A stretch of DNA of 64,000 nucleotides from Exiguobacterium sp. RIT594 (lineage in GTDB: Bacteria > Bacillota > Bacilli > Exiguobacteriales > Exiguobacteriaceae), in contig NZ_QPKF01000005.1 in assembly GCF_003339585.1 (NCBI RefSeq), positions 62,001 through 126,000 of the forward strand, written 5' to 3'. This document shows positions 1-12,104 of this stretch, in pieces. Every line of letters begins with the position of its first letter. The stretch's first letter is position 1. Both the position numbers and the translations under genes were made by a program. The notes under the pieces are model-generated. The model was given only the letters and a program-made list of their open reading frames with translations, was not told where the DNA came from and did not search any database.

Positions 1-193
1 CTTTACAGATCAGGTAGTAGGTTTCGCCTTCCTGCAACTCTGTATATCGTTCACCGATCTCAGACATCGGTAGAAAGCGGACATTCGGAATATGGCCGGC
101 ATCGTATTCATCTTGTTCCCGGACATCTACGACGTGTAACGCTTCACCCGCTTCAAGCTTTTCTTGCAGTTCATCGACATGAATCGTTTTCAT
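1..193 (-). CDS. Rhodanese-like domain protein (3' end outside window)
   Basis: Only the first 64 or so codons lie in the window. The protein starts MKTIHVDELQEKLE and contains DVREQDEYDAGHIP followed by AxxxP-type residues (RFLPMSEI), which is the classic N-terminal half of a single-domain rhodanese/sulfurtransferase. The catalytic Cys is likely just at the edge: the visible sequence ends YYLICK, matching the active-site loop start. An AGGAGGAAT ribosome binding site sits just before the ATG at 193. Family members move sulfane sulfur or act in persulfide or cyanide metabolism in the cytoplasm; the exact substrate cannot be told. Confidence 0.85.
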   Translation of the reverse strand, partial: MKTIHVDELQEKLEAGEALHVVDVREQDEYDAGHIPNVRFLPMSEIGERYTELQEGETYYLICK

Positions 194-253
194 GATTATT
201 CCTCCTTTGACGTATCTGTGTCCAGTGTAGCAAAACTGACGTCGAAACAGAAC

Positions 254-279
254 AAAAGAGACCAGCCGAAGCTGATCTC
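254..279 (-). terminator. Rho-independent terminator of the 286-1662 permease gene
   Basis: On the minus strand a nine-base stem GAGATCAGC/GCTGGTCTC closes on a TTCG tetraloop and is followed by TTTTG. It begins seven bases after the permease stop. Confidence 0.8.
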
Positions 280-285
280 CAGTTC

Positions 286-1662
286 TTATTCTCCTGATGC
301 CTGATCCAGCGGTTGACGCTTTTGTTTATGCATTCCCCGTGCATAATACACAGCAATCAAAATCACGTACCAAAGCGGTCCGACAATCAGTGCAATCCGT
401 GTTCCGGCATCAAATGCCATCAGGACGATGACACCTGCGAGTGCGGCTAACGCAAGATAGTTCGCAATCGGGAAGAACGGGACTGCAAATTCAGCCGTTC
501 CGTGTACTTTACGTGCCCGCATCTGAGCAATCAAAATCATCGCCCATGTCCAAACGGCTCCGAACGTCGCGATACTTGTGACGATCGCAAAGACATCATC
601 CGGCAAGAAGTAGTTGAGTGCAACACCGACCAGCAACGCCACGCCAGAAAGAATCGTTGCGAGTGCCGGGACACCATTTTTAGAAATCTTCGCAAAACGT
701 TTCGGTGCTTCCTGGTTTTGTGACAAGTTCATCATCATCCGGGCTGTTGAGAAAATCCCGGAGTTACATGACGATAAAGCCGCCGTCAAGACAACGAAGT
801 TGATGATTCCGGCAGCTGCCGGGATACCTAATGATTCAAATAATAATACGAATGGACTGCTGTTATTTTGTCCGACTTGATCCCATGGATAAATCGAAAG
901 AATGACGAACAGAGCACCGATGTAGAAGACTAAAATGCGTAAGAAAACATTGTTGACCGCTTTACGGATTGTTTTCTTCGGATTTTTTGCTTCTCCTGCT
1001 GTGACCCCAATCACTTCAATCCCTAAGAAGGCAAACATGACCATCTGCATCGCCAGTAGAACACCGCCGAACCCGTTCGGCAGGAATCCGCCATGCGACC
1101 AAAGATTTGAAATTCCGACCGGCGTACCGCCGTTCCCGAACCCGATGACGATCGTCAGCGTTCCCAGGATAATCATTGCGACGATAGCAACGATTTTGAT
1201 CAATGCAAACCAGAATTCAAATTCCCCATAAAACTTAACCGCAATGAAGTTGATGCTTGTCATCAAAATCAGTGCACCAAGCGCCCACATCCAAGTGGGT
1301 GAATTCGGGAACCATTCCTGCATATAAATCCCGACGGCCGTAATTTCGGCCATACATGTGAAAATCCAGAGTAACCAATAATTCCACCCTGTCAGGAAAC
1401 CGGCTAGCGGGCTGACATATTTTCGGGCATACTCGGCAAAGCTGCCTGCTACCGGTTCACGGACTGCGAGTTCCCCAAGAGCCCGCATGATAATGAAGAT
1501 AATAAGACCACCGATTAAGTACCCGATCAGTATTCCTGGTCCAGCTAATTGAATCGCTTTTGCAGATCCGAGGAACAGTCCGACACCGATTGCCGCTCCC
1601 AGCGACATCAATGTAATGTGACGTTCTTCTAATCCCCGATTCAGTTCTGTCTGTTGTTTCAT
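286..1662 (-). CDS. APC-superfamily amino acid permease (AAT family)
   Basis: A 458-residue, roughly 12-helix membrane protein. The N-terminus has LNRGLEERHITLMSLGAAIGVGLFLGS, the substrate-binding first-helix signature of the amino acid transporter (AAT) family of proton-coupled symporters. The conserved GELAVREPVAGSFAEYA stretch follows near residue 65. Relatives include ProY, HutM and AapA; substrate specificity cannot be read from sequence. It stands alone, with its own terminator just downstream. The ATG at 1662 has a weakly purine-rich leader (GGGAAGGACG). It resembles the permease in the kyn operon at 40168 but is a separate gene. Confidence 0.88.
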   Translation of the reverse strand: MKQQTELNRGLEERHITLMSLGAAIGVGLFLGSAKAIQLAGPGILIGYLIGGLIIFIIMRALGELAVREPVAGSFAEYARKYVSPLAGFLTGWNYWLLWIFTCMAEITAVGIYMQEWFPNSPTWMWALGALILMTSINFIAVKFYGEFEFWFALIKIVAIVAMIILGTLTIVIGFGNGGTPVGISNLWSHGGFLPNGFGGVLLAMQMVMFAFLGIEVIGVTAGEAKNPKKTIRKAVNNVFLRILVFYIGALFVILSIYPWDQVGQNNSSPFVLLFESLGIPAAAGIINFVVLTAALSSCNSGIFSTARMMMNLSQNQEAPKRFAKISKNGVPALATILSGVALLVGVALNYFLPDDVFAIVTSIATFGAVWTWAMILIAQMRARKVHGTAEFAVPFFPIANYLALAALAGVIVLMAFDAGTRIALIVGPLWYVILIAVYYARGMHKQKRQPLDQASGE

Positions 1663-1821
1663 CTGTACGACGTCCTTCCCGTCTCTGTTTGTTTCTTAGC
1701 AGTTCCCCTAACCGCTACGTTGTCAGTATAAAGAAATTGTGTCCGTTTTGTAAACGTTTTCAAGAGATATTTTCTCCGAATTCCACATACTCGAAATATT
1801 CTGATTTATGTAACGGTACAT

Positions 1822-1868
1822 AAAAGGAGCAACCACCTATACCGAATAGTATACATGACTGCTCCTTT
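1822..1868 (-). terminator. Rho-independent terminator of xpt-pbuX
   Basis: Minus-strand stem AAAGGAGCA/TGCTCCTTT with a long, partly paired loop and a TTTTA tail, starting 18 bases past the pbuX stop. Confidence 0.7.
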
Positions 1869-1885
1869 CATAAGGGTTACAAATC

Positions 1886-3933
<2,048 letters not shown>

Positions 3934-4013
3934 CTATACGTTTATTCGTTGATGCGTGATGTGTTCCATTTTACGGACTTCGCTAAAAAAGTAAAGTCTT
4001 TTTCGAAAATGGA

Positions 4014-5000
4014 TTACGCTTGGCGTTCTTCAACAGCTTGTGCTGCTGTAATGATCGCCAATTTGTAGACGTCTTCTTCGTTACATCCGCGTGACAGATC
4101 GTTGACCGGTTTGTTGAGTCCTTGAAGAATCGGTCCGATTGCTTCAAAACCACCAAGACGTTGTGCGATTTTGTAGCCGATGTTTCCAGACTCAAGGCTT
4201 GGGAAGATGAAGACGTTCGCTTGACCGGCAACGTCTGATTCTGGTGCTTTTGATTTCGCGACACTCGGGACGAACGCTGCATCAAATTGTAATTCTCCGT
4301 CGATTGCGAGTTCCGGTGCACGTTCTTTTGCAAGACGTGTTGCTTCGACGACACGCTCTGTTTCCGGTGATTTTGCAGAACCTTTTGTCGAGAAGCTGAG
4401 CAACGCAACTTTTGGCTCGATGCCGAATGTTTTTGCCGTTTTCGCAGAAGCAATCGCATTTTCAGCTAAATCGTTAGCGTCAGGTGCAATGTTGATGGCA
4501 CAGTCGGCAAATACGTACTGCTCGTCGTCACGGACCATGATGAAGACACCTGAGGTCTTTTTATAGCCTTCTTGCATTTTGATGATTTGCAGCGCCGGAC
4601 GAACCGTATCGCCTGTTGCGTGCATCGCACCCGAAACAAGACCTTCTGCTTTTCCTGTGTGAACGAGCATCGTTCCGAACGTGTTGACGTCTTTCAGAAT
4701 GAGCGCACGTGCCTGCTCTTCCGTTGCTTTTCCTTTACGGCGCTCAACGAATGAGGCAACCAGTTCTTCGATTCCTTCATATGAAGCCGGATCAATCGTT
4801 TCAAGATCTGCCACGTCGATGTTGTTGGCTGCTGCCGTCTCTTCGATTTGACCGCGTGGTCCGATGACGATTGGTGTGACTAAACCGTCTTTTTTCAAAC
4901 GTACAGCTGCACCAAGAACACGGGCATCGATTCCTTCAGGGAAAACGATCGTTGGTTGATGGGCTTTGACTTTTGTCTCAAGCATTTCGAATAATTGCAT
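4014..5000 (-). CDS. pta: Phosphate acetyltransferase
   Basis: A 328-residue PTA_PTB-family enzyme that interconverts acetyl-CoA and acetyl phosphate in overflow metabolism. It shows family segments such as VFPEGIDARVLGAA near the start and, toward the C-terminus, VFIFPSLESGNIGYKIAQRLGG. I choose the ATG at 5000 (MQLFEMLETK), which has AGGAGC upstream and matches the normal family start; an upstream ATG at 5057 would add 19 atypical residues and overlap the promoter. It is divergent from hemQ, the same neighbourhood as ywfI-pta in B. subtilis. Confidence 0.95.
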   Translation of the reverse strand: MQLFEMLETKVKAHQPTIVFPEGIDARVLGAAVRLKKDGLVTPIVIGPRGQIEETAAANNIDVADLETIDPASYEGIEELVASFVERRKGKATEEQARALILKDVNTFGTMLVHTGKAEGLVSGAMHATGDTVRPALQIIKMQEGYKKTSGVFIMVRDDEQYVFADCAINIAPDANDLAENAIASAKTAKTFGIEPKVALLSFSTKGSAKSPETERVVEATRLAKERAPELAIDGELQFDAAFVPSVAKSKAPESDVAGQANVFIFPSLESGNIGYKIAQRLGGFEAIGPILQGLNKPVNDLSRGCNEEDVYKLAIITAAQAVEERQA

Positions 5001-5345
5001 GATATTAGCTCCTTTTGTGGCGAATAAGTGTCGGTTTTTGTTAAGTGTACATTCCATTGTTCATTATACACAGTTCTGTTTCGTTGTTAAAACAATTTGC
5101 AAAAAAGTGTGTTTTTCATTCTGACGCCTGACTTTTCGAATACTATTACAGTATCTTTTTTAATATAGTACAGACAAAAAGAGAAGCTGTTTCTCACACC
5201 CTTTTACTCCATACCCTGCTTTCTGTTTTTCTATGTCGGTGATGCCTGAAGATCGAACCCGTTTTCTTACGGGAAAAACAAAAAGATATGGTAAGATTGA
5301 ACATGGATTAACACGTTTACTACTACAGATTCAGGAGGTTTTCTC
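5001..5345. other. Divergent intergenic region pta/hemQ
   Basis: This 345-base gap holds the pta promoter (5063-5090) and the hemQ ribosome binding site. I cannot identify a convincing hemQ promoter; TAAGAT near 5293 lacks a good -35. There is no terminator, RNA gene or credible small gene in it. Confidence 0.5.
5063..5090 (-). promoter_or_regulatory. Probable sigma-A promoter of pta
   Basis: On the minus strand TTAACA (5 of 6 to the -35 consensus, 5085-5090) is separated by 16 bases from a perfect TATAAT (5063-5068). Transcription would start near 5056. Confidence 0.7.
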
Positions 5346-6122
5346 ATGCAACATCAATCATCCGAACCAACCGTTACACAACAAGCGGCCGAAACACTCG
5401 ATGGCTGGTATACATTTCATGATTTCCGCCGGATTGACTGGGCCCGTCTCAAGCAGGTCGACGCTTCCATCCGGACGAAGATGGTACAGGAGTTCCAGGC
5501 ATTCCTGGGCGAACTCGCACAAGTTGAAGAACAAAAAGAAGGCAGTCACGCTCTCTACACGATCATCGGTCAAAAAGCCGATCTCGTTTTGATGGTCCTT
5601 CGTCCGACAATGGAAGACATTCAAGACGTCGAAGTGAAGATGCAAAAACTTGATTTATACGACTACCTGATTCCAACATATTCGTACGTTTCTGTTGTCG
5701 AACTCGGCACATACCGCGGATCCGGAGAAGGTAACCCGTACGAAAATCCGTACGTCCGTGACCGTCTCTATCCAATCCTGCCAAAATCGAAGCATATCTG
5801 TTTCTATCCGATGAGCAAGTCACGCCGCGACGGGGACAACTGGTATACGCTTTCGATGGAGAAACGAAAAGAACTGATGTACCGTCACGGGATGATCGGT
5901 CGGAGCTACGCTGGGAAAATCCAGCAAATCATCGGCGGATCAACCGGATTCGACGACTGGGAATGGGGCGTCACACTGTTCGCAAACGATATTCTGCAGT
6001 TCAAGAAAATCGTCTATGAAATGCGTTTTGACGAAGTCAGTGCCAAATACGGTGAATTCGGTGAGTTCTTTATCGGTAACCGCCTGGAAACAGCGGATCT
6101 TGAAGCACATTTCGCACTTTAA
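5346..6122 (+). CDS. hemQ: Coproheme decarboxylase HemQ
   Basis: A 258-residue member of the chlorite dismutase-like family that decarboxylates Fe-coproporphyrin III to heme b, the last step of the coproporphyrin-dependent heme pathway of Gram-positive bacteria. Y142 in RDRLYPILP matches the catalytic Tyr and H181 in MYRHGMIGR the proximal heme ligand of characterised HemQ proteins. The length and lack of a signal peptide fit a cytosolic HemQ and not a periplasmic chlorite dismutase. An AGGAGG site lies five bases before the ATG. Divergence from pta matches the Bacillus ywfI-pta arrangement. Confidence 0.93.
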   Translation: MQHQSSEPTVTQQAAETLDGWYTFHDFRRIDWARLKQVDASIRTKMVQEFQAFLGELAQVEEQKEGSHALYTIIGQKADLVLMVLRPTMEDIQDVEVKMQKLDLYDYLIPTYSYVSVVELGTYRGSGEGNPYENPYVRDRLYPILPKSKHICFYPMSKSRRDGDNWYTLSMEKRKELMYRHGMIGRSYAGKIQQIIGGSTGFDDWEWGVTLFANDILQFKKIVYEMRFDEVSAKYGEFGEFFIGNRLETADLEAHFAL

Positions 6123-6215
6123 TCTGCTAAATCACGTTTCATAGGAAAACCCTGCGGGAATATACTCTTTGCGGCCACAAAAACTGTCAGATTTGTACCC
6201 GAAGGAGGAATTACC

Positions 6216-6365
6216 ATGGGGAATGCTATGAACCGATCAACACGATCGCGTGAATTGCAATTCGCTGTGCTTTCAAAAGAGCTAAAGCCAGTCGCAGAAC
6301 GCGTACTGGACCGCTATGAGCAAGCATTATCGAAGCTAAACAAAACACAACCTGCCAAGCGCTGA
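6216..6365 (+). CDS. Unrecognised small basic protein (49 aa)
   Basis: This short frame begins MGNAMNRSTRSRELQF and ends KTQPAKR, with a strong AAGGAGG site at the right spacing and a rho-independent terminator 29 bases after its stop. It is predicted to be a soluble, basic, mostly helical protein with no membrane segment or Cys. I do not recognise a family. The ribosome binding site plus terminator make it very likely to be expressed, perhaps as the tail of the hemQ transcript (93-base gap). Function is unknown. Confidence 0.7.
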   Translation: MGNAMNRSTRSRELQFAVLSKELKPVAERVLDRYEQALSKLNKTQPAKR

Positions 6366-6393
6366 GGCATCTGCTTCCATCGCTCTATATCGT

Positions 6394-6430
6394 ACCGGTG
6401 AACAGACGAGTTCTGTTTACCGGTTTTTTT
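6394..6430 (+). terminator. Terminator after hemQ and the 49-aa gene
   Basis: Stem ACCGGTGAACAGA / TCTGTTTACCGGT with a four-base loop, followed by seven T residues. Confidence 0.9.
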
Positions 6431-6440
6431 CATATTTATC

Positions 6441-6503
6441 AAAAAAGGATCTACCCGCTTCATCCGTTTCTCTGTTCGAGTCACGTGAAGCGGGTAGATC
6501 CTT
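6441..6503 (-). terminator. Terminator of the DUF423/UPF0126 operon
   Basis: Minus-strand arms AAGGATCTACCCGCTTCA and TGAAGCGGGTAGATCCTT are an 18-base perfect inverted repeat, followed by TTTT. It converges with the terminator at 6394-6430. Confidence 0.9.
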
Positions 6504-6510
6504 ACTGTCT

Positions 6511-6879
6511 TTACAATCCTTTATACGCGCCGATGGCGACAAAAATCCATGCCGCGATGAACAGGACGCCGCCAATCGGTGTCACCGCACCGAGTTTCGT
6601 CACACCTGTCAGCGCCATCACATACAGGCTGCCGGAGAAGAAGACGATTCCGGCAAGCATCAACCAGCCGGCTAATGAGAACTGGGAAATCGACACCTTC
6701 AATAACATCCCGCCGAGTGCGAGGATTCCAAGCGAGTGAACCATTTGATACAACACACCCGTCTGCCAGTTCGCGAGCATCCGCTCCGATAACATATCTT
6801 TTAAGGCATGGGCACCGAACGCACCAAGCGCTACGGCGAGCATCATCGATAATGCTCCAATCATGATGAAAATCTTCAT
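6511..6879 (-). CDS. DUF423 family membrane protein
   Basis: A 122-residue, four-helix membrane protein. The opening MKIFIMIGALSMMLAVALGAFGAHALK with the GAFGAH motif identifies DUF423 (YwdK-like); function of the family is not established. I place the start at 6879, after GGGGGAGAAA, giving a four-base ATGA overlap with the upstream UPF0126 gene. A longer frame to 6918 would run far into that gene. Two-gene operon of small integral membrane proteins. Confidence 0.87.
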   Translation of the reverse strand: MKIFIMIGALSMMLAVALGAFGAHALKDMLSERMLANWQTGVLYQMVHSLGILALGGMLLKVSISQFSLAGWLMLAGIVFFSGSLYVMALTGVTKLGAVTPIGGVLFIAAWIFVAIGAYKGL

Positions 6880-7487
6880 TCTTTTTCTCCCCCTAAACGT
6901 CGTGCTGGTAAATTCCATTCATAATAATAGGATAGCATACGTAAAATCGTAATCAGCCCGAGTAATGTGAACAAATGGAGTGGATTCGTCAGTTCGAACC
7001 GATCGATGACGAGTGCTGCCATGACGGCCCACATCGCATAGATTTCTTTATGCAGGACAAGCGGTTTACGTCCGGCAAGTAAATCGCGGATGACCCCCCC
7101 GCCGACACCGGTCAAAACGGCTGCCGAGATGGTTGCCGATAACGGCAGACCTTTCGCAGAAGCCATCAACGCGCCTTGAATCGCAAAGGCGGATAAACCG
7201 AGGGCATCAGCAAGCACGCCCCATCGCGTCCAGTGCGGTAAAAATAATTGCGGTAAAATGAAAATCAACAAAGCGACTAAAATCGCGATTAAAAACAGTC
7301 CGCCTTGCGACCAGAGCGCAGAAACCGGGACACCAATCAACAGGTTACGGATGGCACCACCACCGAAGGCCGTGATTAAAGCGAGCAGCCAAACACCAAA
7401 CAAATCATACTTTTCTTCCATCGCGACAATCGCGCCACTCATCGCAAACGCAACCGTTCCAATGATATTTAATAAGTCCCAGGACAT
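6876..7487 (-). CDS. UPF0126/TRIC-like membrane protein
   Basis: A 203-residue, seven-helix protein made of two repeats, each with a glycine-rich FGGGAIRNLL or GVGGGVIRDLL motif followed by a proline segment. This is the UPF0126 family, distantly related to trimeric intracellular cation channels, with likely monovalent cation conductance (family knowledge, not shown here). The ATG at 7487 has AAAGGTG ten bases upstream; a GTG two codons earlier is possible. It overlaps the DUF423 gene downstream by four bases. Confidence 0.85.
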   Translation of the reverse strand: MSWDLLNIIGTVAFAMSGAIVAMEEKYDLFGVWLLALITAFGGGAIRNLLIGVPVSALWSQGGLFLIAILVALLIFILPQLFLPHWTRWGVLADALGLSAFAIQGALMASAKGLPLSATISAAVLTGVGGGVIRDLLAGRKPLVLHKEIYAMWAVMAALVIDRFELTNPLHLFTLLGLITILRMLSYYYEWNLPARRLGGEKE

Positions 7488-7652
7488 ACGCACATTTCAC
7501 CTTTCCCATTAGAAATTCCAATACTTACTATACGCTCTTTTTTGATTCCGGCAAGCTTATTTTTTCTGTCACCGATTCGACCGTTTGTAAGTGACGTTTT
7601 TAGGTAAAGTAACCTATACTGAAACAAACTGTACAGGAAGCTAGGTGAAGGC

Positions 7653-9281
7653 ATGAAACGTTGGGCGCTTTATCGGATTTTCATCATCGTAACGATGTTC
7701 GCTCGTTACATTTGGACGATTTATCGATTCACTCGCAAGAACCGACCCGGTACGAATAATGAAGAATTTGAGCGCATCATGATTACGATTGCGCGTGACT
7801 ATAAGAAAAAAGCCCTTCGTCTCGAAGGACTCCTCATTAAACTGGGGCAGTTCCTGTCGATTCGGGCCGACCTGTTTCCCCCGTCCGTCTTGATGGAGCT
7901 GACGGAACTTGTCGACAAAGTTCCATCAAGTAAACTCGGCGAATCTCGGAAAATCATCGAAGAGGACTGGGGAACGACGATCGAAGACATCGTCGATGAC
8001 ATTTCCCCCCGGCCGATTGCCTCTGCTTCAATCGGTGAAGTTTATAGCGCAACGCTTAAATCAAACGGCCGGAAAGTAGCGATTAAAGTTCAACGGCCGA
8101 ACATTGAACAAATCATCAAAACCGATTTCCGGGCGATGCGGCTCGTCATTGCGATGCTCCGCCGGACGTCCCTCAATAAATCAACCGATTTACAAAGTCT
8201 GTACCGTCAGATGGTATTCGTCATCGGAGATGAGCTGAACTACCGGACAGAATTAAAAAACGGTCTGTACTTCAAAAAGATGTACGAAACGAATCCCGTC
8301 ATCTACATTCCGGATTACTTTGAAGAACACTGCACCAACCGTGTTCTCGTCATGGAATGGATCGAAGGCACACGCATCACGGATCTTGATTACTTAGCGG
8401 AACATAACATCGACCGCGATGAACTGGCCCGGAACCTGTTCCTGAATGCCGGAGAGCAGTTACTGTTCGGCGGTAAATTCCATGCCGATCCCCATCCCGG
8501 TAATGTCCTTGTCCAAAGTGACGGTCGGATCGTCTTACTCGATTTCGGGATGATCGGCGCGACGACAGCCGACGATATGCGGGCGATTCAACGTATTCTC
8601 CAGTCCTTCGTGACGCTCGATTACGATGCCATTGTCGACGGACTCGAAGATTTACGCTTTTTATTACCAAACGCCAACAAACAAAACATCCGTCAAGCAA
8701 TCGAAAAAGCTGTTACCTTCTATCTTGAGAGTGACATGGAAAACGTTGATACGAAGTTGATTGAAAAAGTATTATCCGATATTGAATTACTGGTCCGAAA
8801 CGAACCGATCCAACTTCCGGCAGAATTTGCCTTTTTCGGTCGTGCGGCCTCGACGATTCTCGGTATCCTACAAATTTTATCACCGAAAATCAATTTACTC
8901 GATCTTGCTAAGCCGATGGTTCGGAGATGGCTCGACGAAGAAGGGAAAAACCAAAACCGTTACTTGCAAATCGTCGCTTCCTACGGGGCACGATTACTCG
9001 CCTTCCCGCGTCTCGTCAACGATGCCTTAAGCGAACCGACAAGATGGCGTCTGTTTGAACAACAGAAGTTTTCCCGTGTCGCTAACATGGAGTCGTTAAA
9101 AATCCGCCAGTGGACCAGTTCCCTCGTCGGAATTGTCAGCCTTCCGGTCAGCTATACCGGCTACTTCCTTGCTCACTACGATGTGATGGGGATTTCACTA
9201 GCCGTTGCCATCATCGCTTTATGGAACGGCCGACGGATCGGACGACAGATTGTCCGGATTGCCGATGAACCGTTTAAATAA
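7653..9281 (+). CDS. AarF/UbiB (ABC1) family atypical kinase-like protein
   Basis: A 542-residue ABC1/ADCK family protein. The family KxGQ motif is KLGQ at 63-66, the alanine-rich loop ASASIGEVY is at 123-131, the ATP-binding Lys is in AIKVQRP at 143-149, HADPHPGN lies at 277-284 and DFG at 297-299. There is an N-terminal hydrophobic stretch and a C-terminal membrane anchor (SLVGIVSLPVSYTGYFLAHY and beyond). UbiB homologues support isoprenoid quinone biosynthesis or lipid handling; in a menaquinone-using Gram-positive the substrate is unknown. Single-gene unit with its own terminator. Confidence 0.9.
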   Translation: MKRWALYRIFIIVTMFARYIWTIYRFTRKNRPGTNNEEFERIMITIARDYKKKALRLEGLLIKLGQFLSIRADLFPPSVLMELTELVDKVPSSKLGESRKIIEEDWGTTIEDIVDDISPRPIASASIGEVYSATLKSNGRKVAIKVQRPNIEQIIKTDFRAMRLVIAMLRRTSLNKSTDLQSLYRQMVFVIGDELNYRTELKNGLYFKKMYETNPVIYIPDYFEEHCTNRVLVMEWIEGTRITDLDYLAEHNIDRDELARNLFLNAGEQLLFGGKFHADPHPGNVLVQSDGRIVLLDFGMIGATTADDMRAIQRILQSFVTLDYDAIVDGLEDLRFLLPNANKQNIRQAIEKAVTFYLESDMENVDTKLIEKVLSDIELLVRNEPIQLPAEFAFFGRAASTILGILQILSPKINLLDLAKPMVRRWLDEEGKNQNRYLQIVASYGARLLAFPRLVNDALSEPTRWRLFEQQKFSRVANMESLKIRQWTSSLVGIVSLPVSYTGYFLAHYDVMGISLAVAIIALWNGRRIGRQIVRIADEPFK

Positions 9282-9289
9282 TCACTGAA

Positions 9290-9316
9290 ACGCCCTTGTG
9301 AGAGGGCGTTTTTTTA
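9290..9316 (+). terminator. Terminator of the UbiB-like gene
   Basis: Stem ACGCCCT/AGGGCGT around CTGTGAG-like loop bases, followed by TTTTTTT. Confidence 0.9.
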
Positions 9317-9414
9317 TTTTGAAATAATGTTTTTTCATTCTTCTATGTTTTTCGTATCTGTTCCCGGGGTACATCTTCAAGTAGATAGAAAGAAAACTAG
9401 AAGAGGTGAAACAC

Positions 9415-10269
9415 TTGATTGATATCTTAATTGCGCTCGTACCTGCCTTGATGTGGGGGACACTTCCGTTGGTCGTCTCTAAAATCGGTGGTTCGACGGA
9501 ACAACAAATTATCGGAACAACACTTGGAGCGTTGATTTTCGCCATCATCACCTTCTTTTTTGTCAGTCCTGAGCTTTCGACGACGGCCTGGGTCGCCGGA
9601 TTCTTCTCCGGTGCTTTTTGGGCGCTCGGTCAAATGAATCAGTTTGCTGCCTTTAAACAGATGGGCGTCTCAAAAACGATGCCGATTTCGACCGGGATGC
9701 AACTTGTCGGTACTTCTTTGTTTGGTGTCCTTGCCTTCGGTGAATGGTCAAACCGAACTGCCTTGATCCTCGGTATCAGTGCACTCGTCTTAATCGTTGC
9801 CGGTGCCGCTTTCACTTCTTATAAAGAAGATAAAAGTAAACAGGATGAAAACATCGGAAAAGGTTTATTGTTACTCCTGATTTCAACTGTCGGTTACGTC
9901 GGCTATGTCGTGATTGCCCGCTGGTTCAACATCAACGGCTGGGAAGCTGTCTTGCCGCAGGCCATCGGTATGGTCATCAGTGCCATCCTGTTATCTTTAC
10001 GAAAAGGAAACCTGTTCACGAAAAAAACAGCCGGCAATACAATTGGTGGTCTCATGTGGGCAGTCGGTAACATCGCCCTGTTGTTTGCAACTGCCAAAGT
10101 CGGTGTCGCCACCAGCTTTTCACTGTCACAAACCGGTGTCGTCATCTCGACAATCGGTGGTGTCGTCCTGCTAAAAGAAGCAAAAACAAAAAAAGAAATG
10201 ACCTTCGTCGTTATAGGCTGTATCTTGGTCGTCGTCGGTGGGATCATGATTGGATTTACGAAGCAATAA
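9415..10269 (+). CDS. glcU: Glucose/ribose porter family sugar uptake protein
   Basis: A roughly 284-residue, ten-helix protein of the GRP (glucose/ribose porter) family in the drug/metabolite superfamily. It begins [19 protein letters not shown] and contains the family [10 protein letters not shown] and [22 protein letters not shown] segments. It should take up glucose by proton symport. I prefer the TTG at 9415, which has AGAGGTG six bases upstream and matches GlcU N-termini; a GTG at 9406 would start inside that site. It lies 18 bases before a glucose dehydrogenase gene, the glcU-gdh pairing of Bacillus. Confidence 0.88.
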   Translation: MIDILIALVPALMWGTLPLVVSKIGGSTEQQIIGTTLGALIFAIITFFFVSPELSTTAWVAGFFSGAFWALGQMNQFAAFKQMGVSKTMPISTGMQLVGTSLFGVLAFGEWSNRTALILGISALVLIVAGAAFTSYKEDKSKQDENIGKGLLLLLISTVGYVGYVVIARWFNINGWEAVLPQAIGMVISAILLSLRKGNLFTKKTAGNTIGGLMWAVGNIALLFATAKVGVATSFSLSQTGVVISTIGGVVLLKEAKTKKEMTFVVIGCILVVVGGIMIGFTKQ

Positions 10270-10272
10270 TAA

Positions 10273-11073
<801 letters not shown>

Positions 11074-11109
11074 TTCCCGCGTTTCCGCTCTTTAAAGGGA
11101 GGAACCCTC

Positions 11110-12081
11110 ATGTCGAATTTTTTCACACTGCTCAGGCGCGGAAATAAATCCGCTCTCGCTGCTGCCATCGTCAATACCATTATTGCCATTATAAAATTCG
11201 TCGCTTACATCTTGACGGGAAATATCGCCATGTTTGCAGAAATGATGCATACCATCGGTGACGCAGCCAATCAGTTTTTTGTTTATATCGGATCAGCATT
11301 AAGTAAAAAAGCACCGACCAAACGGTTTCCGAACGGCTTCGGTCGACTCGTCAATCTTGTTTTACTCGCCGCCATTCTTGTTGTCGCCATCCTTGCTTAC
11401 GAAACGATTCGTGAAGGTGTTTTGCATATTCTTCATGCACCCGGTGAGAAAACGAGTGGTCTTTGGATCATTTTGACCGCACTTGGAATCGGTGTCGTAC
11501 TTGAAGTCGGTGTCTTCTACAAAGCAATGATTGAAATTGCCCATGAGACCGGACTAAAATCCCGTGGTCTGACGCTGGTCGGTCAGAGTTTTGCTAACTT
11601 ATCGCAGGCAAAACCGGCGACACGGCTTGTCTTCATGGAAGATTTGGTCGCAACACTCGGTGGTGTCATCGCCATCATCGCTGTCCTGATTTCACATTAT
11701 ACGTCGTTTTATCAGGCAGAAGGTATCGCTTCGATCTTGATCGGTTTGATGATGTTCTATGTCGTCTATAATGTTTTCATTCAAAATGCTGCCGGTGCGC
11801 TCGGTGAGATTGATGAAGTCTTAACCGCAAAAATCGGCGAAATCCTGATGCGTGACCCGGACGTACGTGATATCGAAAAACTTGAAGTCATCAAAGAAGG
11901 GGATCACTTCCACGTTGAAATCGAGATTGAAGTGGATCCTGGACTGACGATTGCTCAAGCAGACGATATTAAAGACCGCCTTGAATTGCAGATTCGGATT
12001 CTAAAAGGCATCACGGATGTGACAATTTCTTTTGATGAAGATGATAAGATTCAACATTATCAGCCGCCGACCCAACCGTAA
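11110..12081 (+). CDS. Cation diffusion facilitator family transporter
   Basis: A 323-residue CDF protein with about six membrane helices and a cytoplasmic C-terminal ferredoxin-like domain (roughly 230-315, containing EKLEVIKEGDHFHVEIEIEVDP). Helix 2 carries MFAEMMHTIGDAANQ and helix 5 FMEDLVATLGG, corresponding to the metal-binding acidic/His positions of the family. It probably exports Zn, Mn or Fe(II) against protons. It follows gdh by 36 bases with its own GGGAGGAA site and ends in a strong terminator, so it may be part of the glcU-gdh transcript, although a functional link is not obvious. Confidence 0.88.
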   Translation: MSNFFTLLRRGNKSALAAAIVNTIIAIIKFVAYILTGNIAMFAEMMHTIGDAANQFFVYIGSALSKKAPTKRFPNGFGRLVNLVLLAAILVVAILAYETIREGVLHILHAPGEKTSGLWIILTALGIGVVLEVGVFYKAMIEIAHETGLKSRGLTLVGQSFANLSQAKPATRLVFMEDLVATLGGVIAIIAVLISHYTSFYQAEGIASILIGLMMFYVVYNVFIQNAAGALGEIDEVLTAKIGEILMRDPDVRDIEKLEVIKEGDHFHVEIEIEVDPGLTIAQADDIKDRLELQIRILKGITDVTISFDEDDKIQHYQPPTQP

Positions 12082-12104
12082 TAACAATTGCTTGAACCAT
12101 CCAC

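Noticed and set aside
3985-4004. AAAAAG / CTTTTT hairpin after pta as a terminator
   Set aside because: All A/T with only six pairs; too weak to call, though it may contribute to termination.
3983-4459. 158-residue frame on the minus strand over pta
   Set aside because: Basic, low-complexity translation (RKRQKHSASSQKLRC) that is a frame shadow of pta with no ribosome binding site.
5346-6122. Chlorite dismutase
   Set aside because: No signal peptide, and the Tyr/His pattern and pta neighbourhood fit HemQ coproheme decarboxylase.
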